DNA of 64,000 nt from Roseivirga echinicomitans (lineage in GTDB: Bacteria; Bacteroidota; Bacteroidia; Cytophagales; Cyclobacteriaceae), in assembly GCF_001592935.1 (NCBI RefSeq), contig NZ_LRDB01000001.1, forward strand, positions 1 through 64,000, written 5' to 3'. Below the pieces are notes generated by a model. That model worked only from the letters and a program-made list of their open reading frames with translations. It did no database searches and was not told where the DNA came from. Both the position numbers and the translations under genes were made by a program. This document shows, in pieces, positions 9,829 through 18,430 of the stretch. How positions within the stretch are numbered: the stretch's first letter is position 1; each line of letters opens with the position of its first letter.

Positions 9829-9873
9829 AATTGACCCTTCTTTACCGAAGTGTTTAGAAAAATTTGCTACAAA

Positions 9874-10338
9874 ATGGTTGACAAAATTGACAAACAAATT
9901 CTAAGGCTCCTGCAACTAGACGCCAAAAAGACGACTAAGGAAATTGCTGCGGCCTTAGGCCTAACTACAACTCCCGTACATGAACGAATTAAGAAGCTTG
10001 AAAGGGAAGGCTATATTCAACAATATTCAATCCGAATAGATAGGAAGAAGGTAGGTTTGATGATGATGGCTTTTTGTAGCGTTTCCTTAAAAAATCATGA
10101 GCGCTCGTTTATCGAAAAATTTGAACGAGATATTCAGATGTTAGATGAAGTAATAGATTGTTATCACATTGGTGGGATGTTCGATTATCTGCTAAAGGTA
10201 TTGGTGCCCAATATGGACGAATATCAGCGGTTTATCTCTAAGAAACTCGCAGACTTAGATAATATAGGAACTGTACAAAGTTCCTTTGTGATGTCTGAAA
10301 TCAAACACTCTACTCAAATTCCAAATCAATTTCTATAG
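9874..10338 (+). CDS. Lrp/AsnC family transcriptional regulator
   Basis: 154 aa from the ATG at 9874. An in-frame GTG at 9850 would add eight residues, but MVDKIDKQILRLLQ is the usual start of the family. An AsnC-type helix-turn-helix (residues 1-60, TTKEIAAALGLTTTPVHERIKKLE) is followed by an RAM ligand-binding domain (about 65-150). Such proteins form octamers that sense amino acids. It is divergent from the PLP enzyme and probably regulates it in response to methionine or another amino acid. Confidence 0.92.
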   Translation: MVDKIDKQILRLLQLDAKKTTKEIAAALGLTTTPVHERIKKLEREGYIQQYSIRIDRKKVGLMMMAFCSVSLKNHERSFIEKFERDIQMLDEVIDCYHIGGMFDYLLKVLVPNMDEYQRFISKKLADLDNIGTVQSSFVMSEIKHSTQIPNQFL

Positions 10339-10339
10339 G

Positions 10340-10762
10340 TTAGAAAGTTCTCTTTCCAAATAATTTTTTATCTAGGGAGTATTTACCAGGACCCGTAATG
10401 AATAAGAAAAAGAAGGTTAGAAGATAGATAGCTGGCTTTTCTTGAGTGCCGAAAGGATCAGAGATATGTACAACAAAGAGTGCTACAGCCATTGTAACCA
10501 TCAAAGGCACAAGTGCATAACGGCTGAATAAGCCTAATATTAAAAGTAGAGAACAGAGAAACTCAGCCAATACCGCTAGGCTAAGTGAAACTTCTACCCC
10601 TAAACCTATGGGGTCGCCAAATTGGAAATTACCTTCTATGAGCTTTAAAAACTTTGGGTAACCATGTGTAAGCATCATTATTGCTAGGCCTACTCTTAAA
10701 AGCAATAAAGCAAAACTGGTAGATGAACTATGATTTCCTGTAGTGAGAAGTTTTTTGAACAT
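10340..10762 (-). CDS. DoxX family membrane protein
   Basis: 140 aa with four predicted transmembrane helices. LLLRVGLAIMMLTHGYPKF in the first helix and the later GLFSRYALVPLMV are typical of DoxX. These small inner-membrane proteins are of mixed function (quinone or thiosulfate redox, or redox-stress complexes with SodA), and no specific role can be read here. The gene converges with the Lrp gene (1-bp gap) and is 34 bp downstream of the TPR lipoprotein on the same strand. Confidence 0.85.
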   Translation of the reverse strand: MFKKLLTTGNHSSSTSFALLLLRVGLAIMMLTHGYPKFLKLIEGNFQFGDPIGLGVEVSLSLAVLAEFLCSLLLILGLFSRYALVPLMVTMAVALFVVHISDPFGTQEKPAIYLLTFFFLFITGPGKYSLDKKLFGKRTF

Positions 10763-10796
10763 GGCGATCGTTTATTCCCCTAAGGTGAAAAATAAA

Positions 10797-11618
10797 CTAG
10801 TTTTTGCAAAACTCTTTTATGTATTCGGCAGCTAGTTCATCACCTAATTTGTCAGCTTTTTTGAAGTCTGTGCAGGCTTCGGCTATTGTGTATTTGGGTG
10901 AATTTTGTTTGGCCATACCTCTTCTAGTGATGGCCTCAGCATATTCTGGATCAATGGCAAGCGCTTGATTAAAAACTTCAATTGCACCATCCCAGTATTC
11001 GCTAAAGAAATAAACAGCTCCTTTGTTAAAATAGGCAACAGCTAACTTGGGGTCTAACTTAATGGCTTTATCAAAATCTTGGATTGCTCTTGCTGTGTAC
11101 ATTGGGCCAGCCCTTGCGTAAGCCGCTCCTCGATTTACATGAGCAAGCACATTATTGGGTTCGGCTTCAATCACCTTGTTGAGATCCAATATGGCGTTAC
11201 CATGTTTAAAGAGTTTTACATAAGCATTACCGCGTAATTCAAGGCCTTCAATATTTTCAGGATCCTGACTGAGTACCTTATTTATATCCATAATCACTCC
11301 TTTGTATCGTTCTAGCTCATACGAACACTTTGCTCTACCCAGTAAAGCTTTCTTAAGGTTGATATTTCCTCTGATTAGGTAAGTGAAATCATCATACGCC
11401 CCTTCATAATCTTCAGTTTTCACCCTAGAAAGCCCTCTGTTGAAAATTGCCGCAGCATTATTTGGCTCTAACTTCACTACAATGTCGTATTTGACCGCTG
11501 CCGCTTTAAAGTCGCCTTCGCCAAACAGTATATCGGCTTCTTCTTGCGTGGCTTCCATGCTGCATGCGCTTAGGGCCAGAAAAGCCACTAGGCTTAAAAG
11601 AGTTTTCAGGGAATTCAT
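10797..11618 (-). CDS. Tetratricopeptide-repeat lipoprotein
   Basis: 273 aa. The signal peptide ends in a lipobox (LALSAC, Cys at about 19). About six to seven TPR units follow, with the usual W/L-G-Y-A-F-A-P spacing; examples are AAIFNRGLSRVKTEDYEGA, VAYFNKGAVYFFSEYWDGA and EAITRRGMAKQNSPKYTIAE. TPRs act as protein-binding scaffolds in the periplasm or on the outer membrane. The partner is unknown. It is probably co-transcribed with doxX downstream. Confidence 0.88.
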   Translation of the reverse strand: MNSLKTLLSLVAFLALSACSMEATQEEADILFGEGDFKAAAVKYDIVVKLEPNNAAAIFNRGLSRVKTEDYEGAYDDFTYLIRGNINLKKALLGRAKCSYELERYKGVIMDINKVLSQDPENIEGLELRGNAYVKLFKHGNAILDLNKVIEAEPNNVLAHVNRGAAYARAGPMYTARAIQDFDKAIKLDPKLAVAYFNKGAVYFFSEYWDGAIEVFNQALAIDPEYAEAITRRGMAKQNSPKYTIAEACTDFKKADKLGDELAAEYIKEFCKN

Positions 11619-11695
11619 ACTCCTAATTAAACTAATATTTTAGTTTAATCAATGAATTTATAGCGAAAAGATTTGGCTTTACCTTGTTGTGTGGA

Positions 11696-13768
11696 TTAAT
11701 AACTACCGTTGTATTTTCTAATGAACCATTCTGTCGAAACCAGCACCAAGAAAAGAAGAAGCAACCAAGGGTTATTAATGATGGATTGCAGCTTTTCATC
11801 CGAACGTGTGATAGATTTCGCAGCTAGGCTCTTAAAGTAGTTTGAGGCTTCATTGACTCTGTCTTGAGAAATAAATTCGCCCCCAGAGTTATTAGCAATA
11901 TTCTTTAATAGTTGATGATTGGCTGTAAGATTAATGTTCTCCAAATCTAGTTTTTGAACTGAAAAAGTACCCTGCGCAATTTCTCGTTTTCCGTTCACCG
12001 TTGCCGAAGCCTCAAAGCTATAAACCCCTGGCGTTAAGCCAGTCACTTTATAGTTACTACCTGTGCTATTTACATAATTGAGCTCTTGCTTTCCGCCTTG
12101 TTCATCGGTAATGGTCAGGTCAATGTTACGGTCATAAACCTTCTCATAAAGCTCGTTATACACTTCAGTATTGAATTCAATTGCTTCGCTGTCATAGTAT
12201 TGTTTTTGCCCTGTGTTCACCCTGAAGCTACGTTTGTCATCTTTGGTGGCCAAGTATTGAATCAGTTTGCCCATCAAGTTATTGAACATTTTTTGATCGT
12301 TATTAAGGGCATATTCTTGCAGCGACCATTTCCAAAAGTCAGACCCAGAGAACACTGCGGATTTCAACTCATCTCCATTGTAAATACTCAATAACGGGCG
12401 TTGTGTAGGTACGGAACCTATACGCTGATAAAGTAAAATGTCTGCTTGGGTTTTGAACTCGAACTGGCCGTAAGGGACAGAAATAGGAGGGTATTCCGCA
12501 AGTCGTTGCGCCAAGACTTCATCAATTTTGAACAGCTCGAAATTTTGATTGAAGTAAGGCCCTGCATTGTCCGATTGCCCTGCATTATTATAAGACAAGA
12601 CTGGGTTCTTTTCGTTGATAGCACTCAAAGAACTTGTTCCCGTAATGTAAAAGCTGTTCGTTGTTTTCAGCGCATTGTCTAACCAAACGGGCAAACTCTC
12701 AATAGCAGGTAGCTGATGTAAAACAATGAGGTCAAAAGGCCCTTCGGGGATATCGGTATTGATTCCGTCAACAAACACTTGCATTTCGGTACCCTCATTT
12801 TGTTCAATTACATTTCTTAGTGCCTTAATGTCTGGGTGAGGCGCACGGGCGGTAATCAGTATTTTTTGCTTGCTATCGACTATTTCTAGGAAGGCCTGTT
12901 GGGTATTGTTCAAGGTTGAGTTTTCTCCCTCCAGAGGAAGAATTTGTACTTGGTAAGTTTCAATGCCTTTTGTTTCTGCGTTCAGAATAAACTCAAGCGA
13001 ATTTATTTGTTCATCTCCTTTTGGGCTGAAAGACTTTTCTTCAATCACCTTCCCTTTTTTCAACACTTGAACCTTCACATTTTCATTCACGAAGCCATTA
13101 TTAAAGACCTCGACCACAAGCGGAAAACGATTGCCTTCATAAACAATCTTGTTATAGTTCAGACTTTTAATGCTCAAATCCTTGGCTGGAATGGTATCGC
13201 CCAAGCCGATAGTAACTACAGGAAAATTGAGTTGAGTAAACTGAGGTGAAATACCATAATTATGAATGCCATCGCTGGCAAGAACAACGCCCGCCAAGTT
13301 TTGTTGCTCATAATCGCTGGAAATCCCCTTGAGCAAGGCCTCTAAATTAGTAGCGTTTTGGTCATAATTAACAGCGTTAACATTGGTCACATAATCTTGT
13401 AAACTTTTGACTTTTACTTCGTAACCCTCATCAGCAATTTGCTTGGCGACTTCTGCAAGTTGAGTTTTCAATGACTCAAATTCGTCCGCTTCATAAGTAG
13501 CCGGCATAGAAGCTGAGTTGTCCATGGCTATTACCACCACTGGCTTCTCTTCGAAAAAAGAAACCTGATTGAGGAGTGGCCCCATGAGTAAAAAACAAAG
13601 CAAAGTAACAAGTACAAAACGCAGCCCAGCCAATGCACGGTTGGTGTTTTTAGACCAAGGTGACTTTTTAGAATAAAGTAGAAACACATAAAGTGCCCCA
13701 GCCAATAAACAGAAAAGAATAAACCACGAAGGGACATCTGTTTTAAGAAGAAGGCTAGCGAATATCAA
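11696..13768 (-). CDS. VWA-domain double-membrane-anchored protein
   Basis: 690 aa. Two N-terminal transmembrane helices (about residues 14-32 and 48-68) precede a von Willebrand A domain with an intact MIDAS motif DxSxS (AMDNSASMP). A Rossmann-like, glutamine-amidotransferase-like central region and Ig-like beta domains follow, then a last helix near the C-terminus (NPWLLLLFLVLVSTEWF). This matches the large BatA-neighbour type VWA proteins of Bacteroidota; function is not established. The first start codon in the frame that gives a sensible N-terminus is TTG at 13768. The frame stays open upstream without an ATG, so the exact start is uncertain. Confidence 0.82.
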   Translation of the reverse strand: MIFASLLLKTDVPSWFILFCLLAGALYVFLLYSKKSPWSKNTNRALAGLRFVLVTLLCFLLMGPLLNQVSFFEEKPVVVIAMDNSASMPATYEADEFESLKTQLAEVAKQIADEGYEVKVKSLQDYVTNVNAVNYDQNATNLEALLKGISSDYEQQNLAGVVLASDGIHNYGISPQFTQLNFPVVTIGLGDTIPAKDLSIKSLNYNKIVYEGNRFPLVVEVFNNGFVNENVKVQVLKKGKVIEEKSFSPKGDEQINSLEFILNAETKGIETYQVQILPLEGENSTLNNTQQAFLEIVDSKQKILITARAPHPDIKALRNVIEQNEGTEMQVFVDGINTDIPEGPFDLIVLHQLPAIESLPVWLDNALKTTNSFYITGTSSLSAINEKNPVLSYNNAGQSDNAGPYFNQNFELFKIDEVLAQRLAEYPPISVPYGQFEFKTQADILLYQRIGSVPTQRPLLSIYNGDELKSAVFSGSDFWKWSLQEYALNNDQKMFNNLMGKLIQYLATKDDKRSFRVNTGQKQYYDSEAIEFNTEVYNELYEKVYDRNIDLTITDEQGGKQELNYVNSTGSNYKVTGLTPGVYSFEASATVNGKREIAQGTFSVQKLDLENINLTANHQLLKNIANNSGGEFISQDRVNEASNYFKSLAAKSITRSDEKLQSIINNPWLLLLFLVLVSTEWFIRKYNGSY

Positions 13769-13955
13769 TTGACAATCTGCGTTTATGGGGTTGAATTCTA
13801 AATTGGATTTACAATAAAGCCATTTAAGCTAGGTAAGATACGAGAAGGTAATCAAATAGTTAGCGCCTTTATTTCAACGTGCTAAATCCTGTTTTAAGGG
13901 GAAGTAAAAAAGCATTTTCAACATAAAAGCGCCAACTATATATAAGTATCTAAAA

Positions 13956-14702
13956 TCAGGTAAGCATTCCGCCATCTACCTGAAGGGTTTGGCCAGTAAC
14001 ATAAGCCGACATGTCTGAAGCCAGGAAAAGGCAAACGTTGGCCACATCTTCTGGAGAACCACCTCTTTTCAAAGGAATGGCATCTCTCCAGCTTTGTACT
14101 GTTTTTTCGTCTAAGGCATCTGTCATTTCGGTTTCAATAAAACCAGGAGCCACCGCATTTGAACGGATTCCTCTTGAGCCTAATTCTAAAGCTACAGACT
14201 TGGTGAAACCAATGATTCCAGCTTTAGAGGCTGCATAATTGGCTTGGCCAGCATTTCCTTTTAAACCCACTACAGAAGTAATATTGATGATAGAACCTGC
14301 TCTTTGCTTCATCATAGTCCTGGTGGCGGCCTTCACGGTGTTGAAACAAGATTTGAGGTTAACGTTGATTACATCGTCCCACATTTCTTCCGACATTCTC
14401 ATTAAAAGATTGTCGCGGGTAATGCCAGCGTTGTTTACCAAAATATCTAAGCTTCCGAATTCAGCGACTACGGCAGTTACTAATTCTTCAGCGGCAGCAA
14501 ATTCAGCAGCATTCGATCTAAATCCTTTTGCTTTTATGCCAAAAGCAGCAAGCTCTTTTTCTAAAGCTTCGCCTTTTTCAACACTCGACAAATAAGTGAA
14601 CGCTACATTGGCTCCTTCTTGGGCCATTTTGGTGGCAATTGCTCTACCAATTCCTTTCGATGCACCAGTAACAAGTGCTGTTTTTCCTGTTAATAAACCC
14701 AT
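13956..14702 (-). CDS. fabG: 3-oxoacyl-[acyl-carrier-protein] reductase
   Basis: 248 aa from the ATG at 14702. An in-frame TTG at 14717 is less likely because MGLLTGKTALVTGASKGIG is the usual family N-terminus. Short-chain dehydrogenase with NADPH motif TGASKGIG (12-19), NNAG (90-93), and catalytic N114, S143, Y156 and K160 (YAASK). It reduces 3-ketoacyl-ACP in type II fatty-acid elongation in the cytosol. The C-terminus VTGQTLQVDGGM is standard FabG. Other FabG-like SDRs cannot be fully excluded, but the length and motifs fit well. Confidence 0.93.
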   Translation of the reverse strand: MGLLTGKTALVTGASKGIGRAIATKMAQEGANVAFTYLSSVEKGEALEKELAAFGIKAKGFRSNAAEFAAAEELVTAVVAEFGSLDILVNNAGITRDNLLMRMSEEMWDDVINVNLKSCFNTVKAATRTMMKQRAGSIINITSVVGLKGNAGQANYAASKAGIIGFTKSVALELGSRGIRSNAVAPGFIETEMTDALDEKTVQSWRDAIPLKRGGSPEDVANVCLFLASDMSAYVTGQTLQVDGGMLT

Positions 14703-14809
14703 ATTTCTGTTTAACAATTAAATCTGCTTGCGGTTAACTCAACAAGCGTCAGTAGTTTCTAATCCTGTTCAAAGAAAACGAAAAGGATCAATACCTCCAA
14801 TTCGACTAT

Positions 14810-14838
14810 TTTATTTGCGAACATTTGGCTTAACTTTG
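14810..14838 (+). promoter_or_regulatory. Candidate promoter of lpdA
   Basis: A perfect -7 box TAACTTTG (14831-14838) lies 31 bp before the lpdA ATG. TTTA at 14810-14813, 17 bp upstream, is a one-mismatch -33 element. Confidence 0.55.
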
Positions 14839-14868
14839 CCGCATTGAACAGAAAAAACCTCATAAAAT

Positions 14869-16266
14869 ATGGCTACTAAATACGATTTGATAGTAATAGG
14901 CAGTGGACCCGGTGGATATGTGGCAGCGATCAGAGCTTCTCAATTGGGTATGAAAGTTGGCGTGGTAGAGCGCTCAGAACTAGGCGGAATATGCCTGAAC
15001 TGGGGTTGTATCCCAACCAAAGCATTGCTTAAAAGTGCTCAGGTATATGAGTATGTTCAACACGCACAAGACTACGGAATTAAGATTGACGGTGGTGTTT
15101 CTGCCGATTTCGATAGCATGGTAAAACGTAGCCGTGACGTAGCGGGCGGAATGAGCAAAGGAATTCAGTTCTTGTTTAAGAAAAACAAGATCGATCATAT
15201 AGAAGGCTTTGGTAAGCTTAAGGCGGGTAAAAAAGTTGAAGTAACTGGCGCAGATGGTAAAAAAGTAGACTATTCTGCGAATAGCATCATTTTAGCGACT
15301 GGCGGCCGTTCTAGAGAATTGCCAAACTTGCCAATTGACGGAAAGAAAATTATTGGTTACAGACAAGCCATGGTGCTCGACAAACAGCCAAAATCTATGG
15401 TGATTGTTGGTTCTGGAGCTATCGGAGTTGAGTTCGCTTACTTCTACAATTCAATTGGAACGGAAGTAACTATTGTTGAATACATGGACAGAATTGTTCC
15501 GGTTGAAGATGCTGAGGTGTCTAAACAATTGGAAAGGAGCTTCAAAAAAGCAGGCATGAAAATCATGACCAACGCTGAAGTGACTTCTGTAGATACAAAA
15601 GGTAAAACTTGTAAGGTTACGGTTAAAACTAAGAAGGGCGAAGAGAAACTAGAGGCTGATGTAGTACTTTCTGCAGTAGGTGTTTCTACCAACTTAGAAG
15701 GAATTGGTCTTGAAGACCTTAAGGTGAAAACCGAAAAAGGAAAAGTAATTGTAGACGACTTTTACAAAACGAATGTAGACGGCATTTATGCCATTGGCGA
15801 TATCGTTCATGGCCCAGCTTTGGCCCACGTAGCGTCTGCTGAAGGTATTATTTGTGTTGAAAATATTGCTGGTAAAAAGCCAGAAGCATTGGATTACGGT
15901 AACATCCCAGGCTGTACTTATTGTCAGCCAGAAGTAGCTTCTGTCGGGTATACCGAAGCAGCAGCAAAAGAAGCAGGTTACGAGATTAAAGTAGGTAAAT
16001 TTCCTTTCTCAGCTTCAGGAAAAGCAAAAGCAGGTGGCGCAAGCGATGGTTTTGTAAAGTTAATCTTCGATTCAAAATATGGCGAAGTACTAGGTGCCCA
16101 TATGATTGGCGCTAACGTAACTGAACTCATTGCCGAAATGGTTTCTGTAAGAAAACTGGAAACTACTGGGCATGAGATCATTAAAACTGTTCACCCTCAC
16201 CCAACCATGTCTGAGGCCATTATGGAAGCAGCAGCTGCGGCTTATGATGAAGTAATTCATTTGTAA
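14869..16266 (+). CDS. lpdA: Dihydrolipoyl dehydrogenase (E3)
   Basis: 465 aa. FAD motif GSGPGGYVAA (11-20), redox-active disulfide C42/C47 in GGICLNWGCIPTK, NAD-binding GSGAIGVEF, FAD-contacting NVDGIYAIGDI and the C-terminal base motif HPHPTMSEAIMEAA are all intact. The enzyme reoxidises dihydrolipoamide of the pyruvate, 2-oxoglutarate or branched-chain dehydrogenase complexes or of the glycine cleavage system. It stands alone, with its own candidate promoter and a strong terminator, so it is probably shared between complexes. Confidence 0.96.
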   Translation: MATKYDLIVIGSGPGGYVAAIRASQLGMKVGVVERSELGGICLNWGCIPTKALLKSAQVYEYVQHAQDYGIKIDGGVSADFDSMVKRSRDVAGGMSKGIQFLFKKNKIDHIEGFGKLKAGKKVEVTGADGKKVDYSANSIILATGGRSRELPNLPIDGKKIIGYRQAMVLDKQPKSMVIVGSGAIGVEFAYFYNSIGTEVTIVEYMDRIVPVEDAEVSKQLERSFKKAGMKIMTNAEVTSVDTKGKTCKVTVKTKKGEEKLEADVVLSAVGVSTNLEGIGLEDLKVKTEKGKVIVDDFYKTNVDGIYAIGDIVHGPALAHVASAEGIICVENIAGKKPEALDYGNIPGCTYCQPEVASVGYTEAAAKEAGYEIKVGKFPFSASGKAKAGGASDGFVKLIFDSKYGEVLGAHMIGANVTELIAEMVSVRKLETTGHEIIKTVHPHPTMSEAIMEAAAAAYDEVIHL

Positions 16267-16297
16267 ACCACGGTTTATAATAATATATTTAGAAGGT

Positions 16298-16322
16298 AAA
16301 GGGCTTGTTCAACAAGCCCTTT
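16298..16322 (+). terminator. Rho-independent terminator after lpdA
   Basis: A perfect 12-bp inverted repeat, AAAGGGCTTGTT (16298-16309) and AACAAGCCCTTT (16311-16322), followed by T-rich sequence. It ends lpdA transcription and sits just upstream of the sigma-factor gene. Confidence 0.85.
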
Positions 16323-16383
16323 ACTTTTACAAAATAACCTACTACCAATAGCACGCACCCCAGACCATATTGAAGAGCAAGAC

Positions 16384-16899
16384 TTGATTCTGAGATTGAA
16401 AAAACAGGACAAGGACGCACTATCATATTTATATGATAAGTATGGCGCAGCTTTGTTTGGCGCAGCCCAGCGGATTGTGCAAGATGAGGACGTGACGGCT
16501 GAGGTAGTTCAAGATATTTTCTTGAAAATTTGGAATAAGATTGCATTGTATGATTCTAAAAAGGGACGTCTATTTACTTGGATGCTCAATTTGACGAGGA
16601 ATGCTGCCATTGATAAAATCCGTTCCAAAGAAATAAAAAGGAGTGCTAAAACTGATTCTATAGACGAGTACGTATATACCATCGACCGACAAAATAGCAC
16701 AGAGACCTCAGTTGATGGAATTGGTGTAAGAGAGTTAATGGACGACCTTGTGGAAGAACAAAGGTTTGTCTTACTTAAGGTATATTTCGAAGGCTTTTCT
16801 CATTCAGAAATCGCTGACGAATACGATATACCCTTGGGTACAGTAAAGTCTCGTTTGCGATCGGCTTTAAAACATTTAAGAAATAAAGTACAGTTGTAA
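16384..16899 (+). CDS. Sigma-70 family RNA polymerase sigma factor (ECF type)
   Basis: About 171 aa. Region 2 (DALSYLYDKYGAALFGAAQR, EVVQDIFLKIWNKI, GRLFTWMLNLTRNAAIDKIR) and region 4 (VLLKVYFEGFSHSEIADEYD followed by IPLGTVKSRLRSALKHLR) are complete. Its stop is immediately followed by the anti-sigma gene. The 16384 start is a TTG; no ATG exists in the frame back to the terminator. Residues before it (EEQDLIL) resemble homologous N-termini, so the true start may be a non-standard codon slightly upstream, such as ATT at 16369. It probably directs transcription of its own operon and possibly the nearby TonB/DUF4331 cluster (inference). Confidence 0.9.
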   Translation: MILRLKKQDKDALSYLYDKYGAALFGAAQRIVQDEDVTAEVVQDIFLKIWNKIALYDSKKGRLFTWMLNLTRNAAIDKIRSKEIKRSAKTDSIDEYVYTIDRQNSTETSVDGIGVRELMDDLVEEQRFVLLKVYFEGFSHSEIADEYDIPLGTVKSRLRSALKHLRNKVQL

Positions 16900-17721
16900 T
16901 TGGATATTAAAGAATACATAGCGTCTGGCATACTCGAAGAATACATCTTCGATACGCTCTCCCCACAGGAGCGTATAGATGTAGAGTTGCGCCTAGCTGA
17001 GTATCCTGAATTGCGTGAAGAATTAAACGCCATTGAGGACAGCTTAGAAGGCATCGCCATGGCTACTGCAATCCAACCACCAGCAGATTTGAAAGCAAAC
17101 ATTATGTCGGCTTTGGGAGATAATGAGGTGGGGTTGAAAAAAGAGAGTACGCAACAAAAGGAAGAATCAAAGGTGATTCCGATGCCGCAAACCAATAACG
17201 GAATGTGGAAATATATGGTGGCCGCTTCGGTAACCATAGCACTGGTAACATCATACTTGGCTTATGATTACCATGGAAAATGGAAGTCTTCTTCCGATGC
17301 TTTTGCTCAGCTACAAGCACAGAATACGCAAATGGCAGAGCAGTATAACCAAGTGAATAATCGTTTAGACGGCTTGGTGGCTGATATTGATATTATTAGC
17401 GACACCGATTTTAAACGCGTGAATATGGGGGCGGTAGATCCAACCCAATCTTTTGCTGCCAGCGTTTACTGGAATGCCAAAACCGATGAAGCTTACTTGA
17501 ATATTAAGCAACTTAAAACACTAACTGAAGAGCAACAATATCAGCTTTGGGCCATTGTAGATGGAGTGCCTGTAGATATGGGTGTGTTTGACTACAATGT
17601 AGAAGGACTGATGAAAATGAAGGATATTCAGAATGCATCGATGTTTGCAGTAACCATTGAGCCTAAAGGCGGAAGTGTGAATCCAACGCTTGACTTGATG
17701 CAGGTAGCTGGAGCAGTTTAA
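16900..17721 (+). CDS. RskA-type anti-sigma factor
   Basis: 273 aa starting at a TTG directly after the sigma-factor stop. MDIKEYIASGILEEYIFDTL is the usual family N-terminus, which supports the unusual start. An N-terminal anti-sigma domain (1-75), one transmembrane helix (about 103-122), a coiled coil (about 130-165) and a C-terminal RskA domain (PF10099-like: QQYQLWAIVDGVPVDMGVFD, FAVTIEPKGGS) follow. It would hold the sigma factor at the inner membrane and release it on an extracytoplasmic signal. A terminator follows, so the pair forms a two-gene operon. Confidence 0.92.
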   Translation: MDIKEYIASGILEEYIFDTLSPQERIDVELRLAEYPELREELNAIEDSLEGIAMATAIQPPADLKANIMSALGDNEVGLKKESTQQKEESKVIPMPQTNNGMWKYMVAASVTIALVTSYLAYDYHGKWKSSSDAFAQLQAQNTQMAEQYNQVNNRLDGLVADIDIISDTDFKRVNMGAVDPTQSFAASVYWNAKTDEAYLNIKQLKTLTEEQQYQLWAIVDGVPVDMGVFDYNVEGLMKMKDIQNASMFAVTIEPKGGSVNPTLDLMQVAGAV

Positions 17722-17748
17722 GTGTTAAAAGCTTATACTAAAGAAATT

Positions 17749-17774
17749 AAAAACCACCTCTGGGTGGTTTTTTT
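17749..17774 (+). terminator. Rho-independent terminator after the anti-sigma gene
   Basis: Stem AAAAACCACC / GGTGGTTTTT with a TCTG loop, followed by further T residues. Confidence 0.88.
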
Positions 17775-18060
17775 GTGTCCATTTTTTTCTGAAAAATTGG
17801 TCTGCCATTAATCTTAATGACAGACAGAAAGCACAACCACTGTCACTTTTTTTTCCTGAGGACAGCGTTCTCAGGAGCTTTAGCGGATGAGAAACGAAGG
17901 ATCTTATTTAGAGTTTTGCCTCCATGGTAGTGAGAAATTCGAATACAACTGTGCAATAATATCTACACTATTCTATAGCAAAAACCTATCTGAAACACTT
18001 TAAACGTAATGGAGCATTAATTGCATTTTTGATTTCAATACCAACTTAACTTGAAAAATC
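17775..18060. repeat. Intergenic stretch with a degenerate REP-like element
   Basis: No gene seen. Around 17855-17925 there is an inverted repeat TCCTGAG/CTCAGGA followed by GCGGATGAGAAACGAAGGAT. This resembles the degenerate GTCA...TGAG...GAAGGA-type interspersed repeats common in Bacteroidota intergenic DNA. The rest is AT-rich and presumably holds the promoter of the small gene at 18061, which I could not place. Confidence 0.4.
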
Positions 18061-18270
18061 ATGAAGATCATAGGAACAATATTACTCGTAGCCGGAATTT
18101 TAATGACCATTTTTACCGGGGTTGATTTAGTCACCAAAAAGGAAGTGGTCGATCTAGGCGTTGTGGAAATCAACAAAAAAGAAAGTAACCCTATTTATTG
18201 GTCACCAATTACTGGAGGTGTTTTAGCCGTAGTAGGTGCTATTGTATTGGTGGCTGGTAAAAGGAAATAA
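18061..18270 (+). CDS. Small two-helix membrane protein
   Basis: 69 aa with two transmembrane helices (residues 3-22 and about 48-66) joined by a charged loop, DLVTKKEVVDLGVVEINKKE. The C-terminus is short and basic (GKRK). Codon use is normal for the window, a clear ATG is present and a strong terminator follows, so I regard it as a real single-gene unit. Small proteins of this form are widespread in Bacteroidota but their role is unknown to me. Confidence 0.75.
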   Translation: MKIIGTILLVAGILMTIFTGVDLVTKKEVVDLGVVEINKKESNPIYWSPITGGVLAVVGAIVLVAGKRK

Positions 18271-18279
18271 CTTAAGATT

Positions 18280-18323
18280 AAAACTCTTGGAGGGTTAGAG
18301 AATAACTCCCGAGAGTTTTTTTT
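18280..18323 (+). terminator. Terminator after the small membrane protein gene
   Basis: Imperfect long stem AAAACTCTTGGAGGGTTA / TAACTCCCGAGAGTTTT with a GAGAA loop and a T-run. It is followed directly by a second, perfect stem, ATGAAGACTAT/ATAGTCTTCAT (18324-18351), flanked by T7 and A7. Confidence 0.8.
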
Positions 18324-18351
18324 ATGAAGACTATGCCAAAATAGTCTTCAT

Positions 18352-18382
18352 AAAAAAAGAGCCTCAACTTACGGTGAGACTC
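18352..18382 (-). terminator. Minus-strand terminator of the TonB receptor gene
   Basis: On the minus strand GAGTCTCA (18382-18375) pairs with TGAGGCTC (18366-18359), apart from one mismatch, and is followed by a run of T. It lies about 50 bp past the receptor stop. Confidence 0.75.
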
Positions 18383-18430
18383 CCATCAGAAAATCAATTG
18401 CTTGAATTCCCTTGTCAAAGGTCTTTTCGT

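Noticed and set aside
16289-16546. 85-codon minus-strand frame across the lpdA terminator and sigma start
   Set aside because: It is antisense to the sigma-factor N-terminus, crosses a terminator and has no family pattern.
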